Of a DNA stretch of 64,000 nt, positions 56,385 to 64,000 are shown piece by piece (position 1 is the stretch's first letter; each line of letters begins with the position of its first letter). This stretch comes from Symbiodinium natans (taxonomy: Eukaryota > Sar > Dinophyceae > Suessiales > Symbiodiniaceae): NCBI GenBank assembly GCA_905221605.1, contig CAJNDS010002343.1:415583-479582 (forward strand), in the 5' to 3' direction. A program made the translations under genes and the position numbers. The notes beneath the pieces were generated by a model, which ran no database searches, was not told the origin of the DNA, and worked only from the letters and a program-made list of their open reading frames with translations.

Positions 56385-56620
56385 GGGTTAGTCCTCCAGG
56401 GAGTATGAGGGGGGGGGGGGGGGTTAGTCCTCCAGGGAGTATAAGGGGGGGGGGGTTAGTTAGCCGGAGGAGGGTTGGTCCTCCAGTTAGGCGGGGGGGG
56501 GGGGGGGGTTAGTCCTCCAGGGAGTATGAGGGGGGGGGGGTTAGTAATTCTTCCCCCCCCCCCCCCCCTAATAAGAGCGGGGGGGTAGGGGGGGGGCGCC
56601 CCCCCCCATTTGCTCAGATT
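56385..56620. repeat. G-tract minisatellite (GTTAGTCCTCCAGGGAGTATGA-Gn)
   Basis: At least four copies of GGGGTTAGTCCTCCAGGGAG or close variants, separated by runs of 9-14 G, followed by a C15 run and further G runs. The G runs could form quadruplexes. Confidence 0.88.
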
Positions 56621-56853
56621 GCCTTATAGTCTGCTGAAATAGAATGAGTAGAGAAGTAGAGCAGTAGTGTAAATTCCACCCCCCCGTTTCTTGTTTTTGT
56701 TTCTTGTATTCATTGACGAAAATTAGAGAAGTGGAGAATTGATAGAGAATTCGAGTATAATCCAAATGACAACAAAGTCCTTTCTGAGGTAATCAAAAAG
56801 CGGGGGGGGTTGGGGGGGGCGCAGCCCCCCCCATTTGCTCAGATTGCCCTATG
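56604..56853. repeat. Direct repeat pair CCCCCCCATTTGCTCAGATTG
   Basis: A GC-rich motif followed by ATTTGCTCAGATTGCC and TAT occurs at 56596-56626 and again at 56822-56852, about 225 bases apart. The intervening sequence is AT-rich. It may mark the ends of an inserted segment or a duplication upstream of the lysine-rich ORF. Confidence 0.6.
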
Positions 56854-57363
56854 ATCCTACACTGTGAGACGGATGTTGCCGTTGAGGAAGAGGAGAAAAA
56901 GGCCAAAAAGAAGAGGAAAACTGCTGCAAGTGAGGATCCATACACTCTTCTGGTTCCAAAGCCGAAGAAGATGCCGGTGAACATTGAGATGGGTGGATCA
57001 TCATCCAATGCGGTGGTTTCTGGAGGGGAAAAGGCCTCTTCGAGAATGCGCACTAAGGCAAGCGTCTCGGGAAAGACGAAAAAGAAAGAGAAAAGTCAAA
57101 GCCCCAAGAAGGAAGAGGTGGTAGTAGTGGAAGGTCCTGAAGAAAAGGATCGTCCTTCTGAAGTGGATGCGCAGTCATCTACTACTGTTGATGCAGAACC
57201 GGGACAATCCTGCCAAGCAATTGAGGATGCGAAGAGAGAGGGGTTGGTATCCTCAATTCAAAGGTGTGTGCAAGATCCTGTTCTTACAGTGTCGGACCTG
57301 GAGCACGTTTTGCTGCGACTTCACCTAAGCATCGATGCCCATCGGAAGAAGAAGAAGGGATGA
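56851..57363 (+). CDS. Lysine/glutamate-rich protein, single open frame, unrecognised
   Basis: 170 codons run from an ATG at 56851 to a TGA at 57361. There are basic clusters at residues about 15-23 (EKKAKKKRKTAASEDPYTLL) and 70-85 (SGKTKKKEKSQSPKKEE), an acidic stretch, then a compact C-terminal region (LVSSIQRCVQDPVLTVSDLE, HVLLRLHLSIDAHRKKKK). KKKRK and similar clusters would serve as nuclear localisation signals. Codons are more A/T-ending than in the neighbouring genes, hinting at a different origin. No family recognised. Confidence 0.6.
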   Translation: MILHCETDVAVEEEEKKAKKKRKTAASEDPYTLLVPKPKKMPVNIEMGGSSSNAVVSGGEKASSRMRTKASVSGKTKKKEKSQSPKKEEVVVVEGPEEKDRPSEVDAQSSTTVDAEPGQSCQAIEDAKREGLVSSIQRCVQDPVLTVSDLEHVLLRLHLSIDAHRKKKKG

Positions 57364-57406
57364 CTGGATGGTATTGATGAGGGAATGGGTTTTTCTCTTT
57401 CTGAAG

Positions 57407-57536
57407 ACAAGTGCGCTGGAACAGCCAATGTGCTGAAAGTATGGTGGTTACTATTAAGGGTATGGAAATCCCTGATAGTAGAGAGTGTACAGCTTTTTGC
57501 GTAGCGAAGACCACGGTTCGTGGTGAAGAAGGCTGA
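57407..57536 (+). CDS. Short coding segment downstream of the Lys-rich ORF
   Basis: After a CTGAAG acceptor-like site the frame reads QVRWNSQCAESMVVTIKGME, then IPDSRECTAFCVAKTTVRGE, and stops at 57534-57536. It shares the A/T-ending codon use of the ORF at 56851 and may be a second exon of it, although no donor before 57361 was identified. A further short frame (VFNDKRIMVVKRFSMVKG) follows. Confidence 0.42.
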
Positions 57537-57799
57537 GTGTCTTCAATGACAAGAGAATCATGGTGGTAAAAAGATTCTCTATGGTAAAAGGTGTTTAGCC
57601 AATGTGCTATAAATTCGTCCTGGATGACGTAAAACCATAACTTGCATTCCAAGCAGCTGGCTGCTGCCTTAATGGCAGTTTTTGGCCAAAAGTCTGCACC
57701 TCCAGTTTGTGTCCTAGGAAATCCTAGGACAGGGGGAGTGCGGAGCTGCAGTTTGTATTGAGGAAGGAGTTGGTGTTGGAGGAAAAGGGGTCAATGAAC

Positions 57800-57821
57800 C
57801 CGGTAACCTTTTTGGCTCAAG
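57800..57821 (+). other. Full-length degraded spliced-leader relic
   Basis: Twenty-two bases align without gaps to the dinoflagellate spliced leader with 18 matches. The last 12 bases (TTTTGGCTCAAG) are identical, and an ATG starts one base after the relic ends. A match this long at a start codon is unlikely by chance. Confidence 0.78.
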
Positions 57822-57822
57822 G

Positions 57823-58008
57823 ATGGCCAGCCCGTCCAGTGAAAAGTTTTTGCGCTTGGGTTTGGGTAGTAGGAACCTTGGGTTTCCTTGCCCTTCCCTT
57901 TTCATATACCTTAATCCCGTCTTGGTGTGGTTCGGTTCAGGGAGTTCATTTAGGCAGCCAAGGGTTGAGACTCTTTCTTTTCCCCTTTCGGTTGCCCCCG
58001 TACCCTAA
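57823..58008 (+). CDS. Retroposed short ORF behind the spliced-leader relic
   Basis: It starts at the ATG directly after the leader relic (MASPSSEKFLRLGLGSRNLG), has a hydrophobic stretch (CPSLFIYLNPVLVWFGSG), and stops at the edge of a CCCTAAA array. An uninterrupted cDNA-like insertion fits the relic. Whether it is still expressed, or is a retro-pseudogene truncated by the telomere-like array, cannot be told. No family recognised. Confidence 0.42.
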   Translation: MASPSSEKFLRLGLGSRNLGFPCPSLFIYLNPVLVWFGSGSSFRQPRVETLSFPLSVAPVP

Positions 58009-58155
58009 ACCCTAAACCCTAAACCCTAAACCCTAAACCCTAAACCCTAAACCCTAAGCCCTAAGCCCTAAACCCTAAACCCTAAACCCTAAACCTAAAC
58101 CCTAAACCCTAAACCCTAAACCCTAAACCCTAATCCCTAAACCCTAAATCCTAAG
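58005..58155. repeat. Telomere-like (CCCTAAA)n array
   Basis: About 21 units with rare CCCTAAG and CCTAAACC variants on the plus strand. It is among the longest arrays in the window. Confidence 0.97.
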
Positions 58156-59845
58156 AGAAATCACAGAACTGCAAGTTCCACATCCCTGCCTCGTCGAAGG
58201 CTGAGTGATGACAGTGCGTCGAAGAATCGAGCCGGGGCAGCCAAGACTGGTGGCAAAGCGATGCGAGCAGCAGGCAAAACGACAACCTAGGTGTGACTGA
58301 GAGTACTTTGTCATAACCTGGCTGTGCTGCATAGACGATGCGGCCGTAGGAGATCCGGAATCCGACATGCAACAAGTGGTCTTGGATGGTCAAAGGACGC
58401 TACCGCACAGCTCCAAGCGCGCGCCTTGTGCATGTGTGTGTGTGTGTGTGCGCGTGCGGGCGCACGCGGGTGTGTGTCCTTATCATTTGCTCCACTCTCG
58501 CCCTTTCCCATGGCAGGCTACTGCGCGGCCGGTGATTTGATGAGGCGTTCTTGATACGAGTGCTTTCGACCGTGCTGCTGCCAAAACATCCACGGGCGTG
58601 AGCTCTCCAGGATGGTGGGCGCATGTCAGGTAGAAGCGACTAGGCATTCTGCAGGTCGGCCCCGGCAGCAACTATTCATGCGAAGGCATCTCGACATGGG
58701 TCCATCCGCCACTAGGACGTGGAGGGCCTTGAATTTATCAACCTTTCCCGCCTTCGCCCCCGGAGCCGAACGCCCAAACCCCCAATCCCCCAAATGCCGG
58801 AGTGAGTGGGATGTTTGTGTTATCCAGTCCTATTTCACCGGGATTCATTGTGAGTGCCATTCAATTTTGGCATTGCGTTGATCGCCTCTCATGGTTTTGC
58901 CTCTCCATGCTGTGTGTGCATTGCAAACACTTCCCTTTTGTGGCCAAATGCGAAACACACAGAGGATGTTGCTCGTCTGCGTGTTTTCATGAGTGTTGGA
59001 TATGAAGAACATGTGCGCGCCATTGCACACCCTGTCGAAGAAGATGCATCTTATGTGCCTGAAATTGGCGGCTTCCCGCTGCTTGATGGCTCAGCTTGCG
59101 CCCAGTAGGGGCGACGAGAGCTTGGCATGTTGCTTGGAGTCGTTGGTAGCATCGCGTCACGCATGGTGCACATTATGGTGCAACGGTCCGAATGCAGCAG
59201 GAATGTCACTTCAGCACCTGGTCCTGCTTTCCTTTTAAACGGTCGTTGCATCGAATCTTTGTTGAGTCTCCAAGAGTTCGCCTCAAAAAGCATTGCCATG
59301 ATTATCGAAATTGCATTTGAAACTCGGAATTTCGCACTTGCAATTGAATTGCCTGAGAATCGCACGGCTCCATGCGGCCGGCCACCCTGCTGGCAAGGAG
59401 CACAGACATCAATCGTGACTGTGTGGCTGTGACTCTTCACTTTAGCCGGTAATCCCTATCCTACCCATTCCCTTCCCGACCGCCTGTCTGTTGCAGGAAA
59501 TCGAGTTGCTGGGCTTGTGCATGATTTGGAGCGCTACCCAAGGCTGGCCCATTTTGCCCAACACCTGGTCTACCCCCAAGCACTTTCCATAGCGGGTATT
59601 CCTTGCCGCGCAGCAGCATGGTTGGAAGACTCCTAGTGTGGATCGTTGATGTTGGACCAGATGCTTTACACATGCATTGAACTGGGCCAAACAACTTGAG
59701 GATTTGCTGGAAGTTCTGCGTGGCATTTTGGGCGGACTTTCACCGTTAAGAAATCAGGTGAGGGAGTATGCGATGAAATGCCTGGCAGTTGGTTTCGTTT
59801 GCCTAGTTGCTTTTGCTTCCTGTTTGCAGCAGGGTTTATGTTGGT
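58156..59845. other. Unassigned stretch with coding-like pieces
   Basis: Minus-strand 58393-58151 reads HVGFRISYGRIVYAAQPGYD. Plus-strand 59127-59432 contains LSLQEFASKSIAMIIEIAFE and FALAIELPENRTAPCGRPPC, opposed by a 129-codon minus frame. A GTGTGT/GCGC tract is at 58433-58475. None is resolved into a gene. Confidence 0.33.
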
Positions 59846-60098
59846 AACTTATACATATATACATATATATATTCGGATTTCCTTATGATTTTGAAACTTT
59901 ATACATTTCATTTATCATATATCGTATATATATTATATATATATATATATATCTTAATACATGAGAAAACGATTTCGTATTCTCATGATGAACTGGCCAT
60001 AAGAAGACCATAAGAAAATATGAAATCTTATTTGAATAAAAATTAGATTCGAGGAGGTCTATCGAATCTATCGATGATATATAAATATAAATAAATAA

Positions 60099-60129
<31 letters not shown>

Positions 60130-60290
60130 AATGGGAAAATAAAATTAAGGTCTGGAAGAAGTGTGGGCAAATCATCAAATTTTTGAATATTTTCAAGATG
60201 GATGGTAATGGAGATTGAAACAACGGTTCGTAACATGAGAATATCTGTTTGGTTTTGATTAGGTAATTTGGTCCTTCCGGGATAATTTTT
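59846..60290. other. AT-rich island, possibly organelle-derived
   Basis: About 445 bases are dominated by A and T, with (AT)n runs at 59935-59952 and 60100-60125 plus A/T-rich non-repetitive sequence, in an otherwise roughly 50 percent GC window. The edges are fairly sharp. A minus-strand frame of about 190 codons crosses it but is Ile/Tyr repeat-driven. No tRNA or plastid gene was recognised. Confidence 0.7.
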
Positions 60291-60773
60291 TGATGCGTTG
60301 CATGGTTCGTTTATGTGCGTTTTCCCAGGAGCAAGTGGGGCTTGAGTTGCCCCAGGGACCTGCCTCACGTGCGGGTACCCCACGAGGCGAAGCACGTCCT
60401 TCATCGCACGCAACATCTTCTCTCCATGGTTTGTAAGACACAGTGGCTGCAAAACACACGAGAACGCATGTTCTCAGGCGACGACTGCGACAAGGAGGCC
60501 TTGATGAAGGAGCGTTGCGCTGCATGATGTGGCAGCACTGGCTGGGCCAGGTGGAGAAGAGTATCGAAGCTGCGGGAAGAAGGCGCGGCGAAGACTGCGG
60601 CTCTTCGTGATTTTTAGACCTTGTTTTTTTTTATCTCTCATGTCCGGATTCCGGATATATCCCAGAATCGGCAGGCAAATCGCAAGCCAAGAGGGCCAGC
60701 CCGAGGCCAACAAAAACCATGAGTTGGAATGACCGAGGTCGCGTTGGTGAGGCGTTGGTGAATCTTAATCCTC
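60291..60773. other. Unassigned; one coding-like piece
   Basis: Plus strand near 60500-60605 reads ALRCMMWQHWLGQVEKSIEA and stops soon after. Overlapping frames on both strands prevent a firm call. Confidence 0.3.
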
Positions 60774-60955
60774 TCCCCCTAATATTAACCCCCACCCCCT
60801 ACCCCCGTATTAAATGCCCCCCCCCCATAAACTGTAACATAACTAGAATGGGGGGTATTTAAGATTAGGGGGTAGGGAGGGTTGCCCATATACTGTAACA
60901 CAACCATTCGTATAATGGGGGCATATGGGGGCTATTTATTATTAGGGGGTAGGGG
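60774..60955. mobile_element. Palindromic/tandem element (family E)
   Basis: CCCCCTAATATTAACCCCCA at the left is inverted as GTATTTAAGATTAGGGGGTA. A second partial copy with CCCATATACTGTAACACAAC and TTATTATTAGGGGGTAGGGG follows directly. The two CCCATA-ACTGTAACA-AAC cores are about 65 bases apart. It looks like a small inverted-repeat element that has duplicated in place. Confidence 0.6.
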
Positions 60956-62213
60956 ACTCTGTCGCCATCTCCAGGGCTTTCCGAAGCCCAGCGTGGCTCA
61001 GCGCAGCAGCCTGCGTCACGAAGCAGAACGAAGCTGAGTGGCCTCCGTGGACTTCCCCACACCGTCGGCCCACCCCAAAAGGCGTGCGCGCGCGCAAGCT
61101 TGAGCGCTCGCCGTTCGCGGCCGCACGCAGTAGAGGCAGCAAAGGCGGAGGCTGCGAAGGAGTTTTGTTCCCGTAAAAACCCATTACACCCAATGGGGAG
61201 CCCCGTTCAGACTTCGCGAGCCTTGCCCCCTAATCTTTGAGAGCTCCGCCTTCTCCTTGTGGCTCTTTTGCATCGATTTCCCCAAGGCTTTGCAGGTGCC
61301 CCGGCTGCTAAGGGCCGCAACTGGCGCGGAGTGGAGCTGCACGGCCCGCACTTTCGCGGGGATGTGGAATTTGTCAATATTCTTATTGTTAGTCTTACTA
61401 TGATTCGTCATTACGAATATGACTGATTGCACTGATTCTTGCAGTTAGTATTCTGCCAAGGCCAAGGTGCGTGCATTGCCAGCATTTCGCAGCCAAGGCT
61501 CGACCACCCTCGACTTCGCTGGATTTCGGGTGCGGCCGGGCATACGGACAGTCAGATCATGTCGGGTCCTCCGGTGCACTCGGGTTTAGGGGTTAGGGTT
61601 TAGGGTTCCAGTTGCAAAAAGGGCTTAGGGAACACCATTTCGCCGACCGTTGCGCCACTGTGTAGGTCAGAAGTAGAGCTTTGGGAGCAAAGTTATCAGA
61701 GTCACCGAGTTGCGACATGTTGCCGTTGCCGTATGTTACCGTGTTCCGCAGGGCTCAGGCCAACTGCTCCCCGAGCAGCATAGAGTCCTGTTCTGGTAGT
61801 GAAGCCTGTGCTTCGTGCTTGCAGGGTTTTTTGCGACCCTACTGTCAGATGCGTCCACAGGCAGATTGACGTTTTCAACACCTCCAACCTGCAGACTGGG
61901 CCAGGCACGGAACGTGGCCCATGCGAAGCATTGTAAGTATCGAACAGCGCTGCAGAGCACTGCAAATTGACAAGTCACAAACGAGCACGATTCAGTGATA
62001 TGCCACTGTCACATACTGTCGCACAGTTGCTACATGTTCTTTGTCCCTGGCTTCTGCTCGTAGGATCCTTTGCCTCCCATTGCTTCGCTCCGTCCCTTGC
62101 CATTGTAGGTCCGTCAAGGGCACTGATTCATTCTTTGTAATTAAAGCCATCAGGCAGATCCGAGGCTCGCGACTCGCAACGAGCCGTTTCATTATCGTCG
62201 TCAACATCGCACC
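60956..62213. other. No gene recognised; one short telomere-like piece
   Basis: Frames of 60-87 codons lie on both strands. GGGTTTAGGGGTTAGGGTTTAGGG at 61583-61606 is a short telomere-like piece. A minus-strand frame near 60942-61193 and a plus-strand Arg/Ala-rich frame overlap. Confidence 0.35.
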
Positions 62214-62345
62214 ATCTCCACCATCACCGTTCTCACCACCATCACCATCATCACTGTCATCATGATCATGATCCTCACCATGATCATCACCATGATCATC
62301 ACCATGATCATCACCATCGACACCAGCAGTATCAATATGATCATC
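62214..62345. repeat. CATCAC/ATGATC microsatellite upstream of the metacaspase
   Basis: Tandem CACCATCACC, CATCATGATCATG and ATCACCATGATC units end about 150 bases before the metacaspase start. Confidence 0.9.
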
Positions 62346-62494
62346 AGACTCATTGTCGTCGCATCACATGCAGGGGACGGGTTCAACGTCCCCAAAACAC
62401 AGGCTGACCGCTGTGGGCCTTTTGTTCTCCCCAGAGAGGGGAGACACACCAGAAGCCAAGCTCTTACCGGAGCCCGCGAAGCGCTCAAGCCCTC

Positions 62495-63829
62495 ATGCTG
62501 TCCTGCTGCGTAGCTCCTGACATCGCCTCCGAAGAGATCCCCATGGATGACTTCGAACGTATCCGTCGAGAGGAGGAGCTGGCAATCCAAGAAGAGGTGC
62601 GCTCCTTGGGTAACGTCCAATCCCTGGGAGATGAAACCTTCGACATGGATGCCATCCTGAAGAAGGATCCTGCTTTTGCGCACACATCTCTGGAAGAGAT
62701 GGAAGCCAAGTTGGCGGCAGCTCTTGCCGAGTCGGACGCACTCGATGCACAGATTGAGGCCATGGGAGGCCTGGGACCAGACACGGGAGGTATGGGGACT
62801 ATGGAGCCCTTCCCGAACCAGCAGCCAATCCCCGCTGTACCAATGGTGCCGGATGATGCACCGGTTGTGAAGGCCGTTCTAGTTGCACCGACATACCAAA
62901 GCTGTAAGCGCCATGTGCCCATGATGGGTCGGCTTGATGTTCTCCTTGGGTCCGTTGGGGCCTTAGAAGACATCCAGGCTGCCTTGCAGCATGCCAAGGT
63001 CAGGACGCCAGAGCTGAGGATCTTGACTGATGCCAAGAAGCCGGGCGGCTGGGCTGTGAAGCATGAGGCGCCCACCCGGAAGAACATCCTGAACTCCATG
63101 AGTTGGCTGGTGCAAGATGCCAAGCCTGGAGACAATCTGCTCTTCTTCTTTGCCGGCCATGGTGGACAGAGCCGAGACACGGACGGTGACGAAGAGGACG
63201 GCAAAGACGAGCACATGTGCCCCGTGCCCCAAGGGCAGCATCCCAATTTCGAGGCTGCGCTCGAGGGCTCCTTGCCGAAAGAGGAGGCGGACGATATCCT
63301 TGGCAGAGGCATCAGCGACGACGAGATCTTTGAGAAGATGTTGGAGAATCTGCCTGAGGGGGTGCGCCTCACGACCATCTTCGATGCTTGTCACAGCGGA
63401 ACCATGACGGATCTGAAGCACTCCTACAGTGTTAAGGTGGAGGATGATGAGATGGCACGTGCACGACGACAGGAGCCACCGCCCCCGGGCTTCAGCTTCG
63501 ACAAGCGCCCTTTGATTCGCAATGAAATGAAAGGCAGGGAGTGTGCAGCCAGCGTCTTGTGCTTAGCAGGTTGCAAGGACCGAGAAACTCAACAGACGTG
63601 GTGTGATCAAAGTGGTCCAGGAATGCGAGGAGCTTTCTTTCTCACGAACATGCTGGCCAAGGCCATTGCTGGCATGCGCACTCCAAACCCGACGTATGGC
63701 GATGTCTTGCGTGAGCTCACGCGGGATTTCTACCGTGGGAATCGACTATTCATGAGCATTCCCAGCTTCTCCACTGCTTCAGCAGTTGACCTCGATGCGA
63801 AGCCCTTCAGTTTGGTGGGAGCCCTCTAA
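62495..63829 (+). CDS. Type I-like metacaspase (cysteine peptidase C14), uninterrupted
   Basis: 444 codons from the ATG at 62495 to the TAA at 63827. The first 120 residues are an acidic, helical extension (FERIRREEELAIQEEVRSLG; then SLEEMEAKLAAALAESDALD). The caspase-like domain follows: VVKAVLVAPTY, a strand and helix (GALEDIQAALQHAKV), the catalytic His at about residue 222 in LLFFFAGHGGQ, an Asp/Glu-rich loop (DTDGDEEDGKDEHMCPV) where relatives bind substrate and calcium, GISDDEIF, and the catalytic Cys at about residue 299 in TIFDACHSGT. Metacaspases cleave after Arg or Lys, are activated by calcium, and act in stress and cell-death responses. It lacks the long proline-rich prodomain. 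No introns, in contrast to neighbours. A second in-frame ATG at 62543 is an alternative start. Confidence 0.93.
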   Translation: MLSCCVAPDIASEEIPMDDFERIRREEELAIQEEVRSLGNVQSLGDETFDMDAILKKDPAFAHTSLEEMEAKLAAALAESDALDAQIEAMGGLGPDTGGMGTMEPFPNQQPIPAVPMVPDDAPVVKAVLVAPTYQSCKRHVPMMGRLDVLLGSVGALEDIQAALQHAKVRTPELRILTDAKKPGGWAVKHEAPTRKNILNSMSWLVQDAKPGDNLLFFFAGHGGQSRDTDGDEEDGKDEHMCPVPQGQHPNFEAALEGSLPKEEADDILGRGISDDEIFEKMLENLPEGVRLTTIFDACHSGTMTDLKHSYSVKVEDDEMARARRQEPPPPGFSFDKRPLIRNEMKGRECAASVLCLAGCKDRETQQTWCDQSGPGMRGAFFLTNMLAKAIAGMRTPNPTYGDVLRELTRDFYRGNRLFMSIPSFSTASAVDLDAKPFSLVGAL

Positions 63830-63979
63830 CGAGCCGCTTTCCACCCATGAGCTGCGCTCCGCGCAACTCGCGCGAAAGGCCCTGTCACTGTATTCCGTGG
63901 CCCTGGCGACTCCTGCTCTCGAAATCCCCACATCCAGTTGAACTCAGACGTACCGGTCCTAAGCCCCCCTGGACCAGAA

Positions 63980-64000
63980 TGGGGGTTTCCCCGAAAATAG
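63980..64000. mobile_element. Left end of a sixth family C element (cut by window edge)
   Basis: GGGGGTTTCCCCGAAAATAG at the very end matches the left arm of family C copies 1-3. The rest lies outside the window. Confidence 0.5.

Noticed and set aside
56604-56626. CCATTTGCTCAGA as a decayed spliced leader
   Set aside because: It needs a two-base gap and occurs as a direct repeat with GC-rich flanks, so it is better explained as part of a local repeat pair.
58005-58155. CRISPR-like array
   Set aside because: The units are contiguous 7-mers without spacers, and the DNA is eukaryotic.
59883-60452. 189-codon minus-strand frame through the AT-rich island
   Set aside because: Ile-Tyr runs come from (AT)n and there is no recognised domain.

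Overview
This window looks like nuclear DNA of a dinoflagellate, most likely one of the Symbiodiniaceae or a related suessialean. The evidence is: two perfect copies of the 15-nt 3' part of the dinoflagellate spliced leader, and a separate full-length degraded copy; many short coding exons joined by GT-AG and GC-AG introns; interspersed TTTAGGG/CCCTAAA (Arabidopsis-type telomere) arrays in both orientations; families of short inverted-repeat elements that sit inside introns; large microsatellites; and a LINE retrotransposon. Nothing looks bacterial. I saw no rRNA, tRNA or CRISPR array.

Layout. 0.8-4.4 kb (+): KH-domain protein with a C-terminal zinc-knuckle-like tail. 5.9-9.5 kb (+): unresolved multi-exon coding ending in an acidic tail. 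9.8-11.1 kb (+): coiled-coil protein. 11.5-14.2 kb (+): a ten-exon PRCC-like gene, the best resolved gene here. 14.6-16.2 kb (+): unrecognised protein. 17.4-18.0 kb (-): unrecognised gene. 19-35 kb: mostly unassigned, with coding-like segments of low or moderate certainty. 35.3-38.5 kb (+): long protein with a SAM-like segment. It converges on a minus-strand gene at 38.7-40.5 kb, which lies head-to-head, across a telomere-like array, with a plus-strand gene from 40.65 kb. 41.2-43.5 kb: a huge CA block with a 100-N gap. 43.9-45.2 kb and 48.8-49.1 kb: minus-strand exons. 49.6-54.2 kb: LINE preceded by stacked spliced-leader relics. 56.4-58.0 kb: G-tract minisatellite, a lysine-rich ORF and a second spliced-leader relic. 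59.8-60.3 kb: AT-rich island. 62.5-63.8 kb (+): intact, uninterrupted type I metacaspase.

How it fits together. Two recognisable genes (KH/zinc-knuckle and PRCC-like) belong to RNA-processing families. Where exons can be joined with matching phase, the introns are often little more than a mobile element or a telomere-like array. The intron at 12412-12547 is almost entirely one element with target-site duplications. The intron at 38230-38403 is about 70 percent CCCTAAA repeat. The spliced-leader relics show that reverse transcription of trans-spliced mRNA has added sequence back to this genome.

Limits. Splice sites were placed by eye from phase matching and reading quality, without transcripts. 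Open frames of 60-150 codons occur by chance on all six frames here, so entries below about 0.4 are candidates only.
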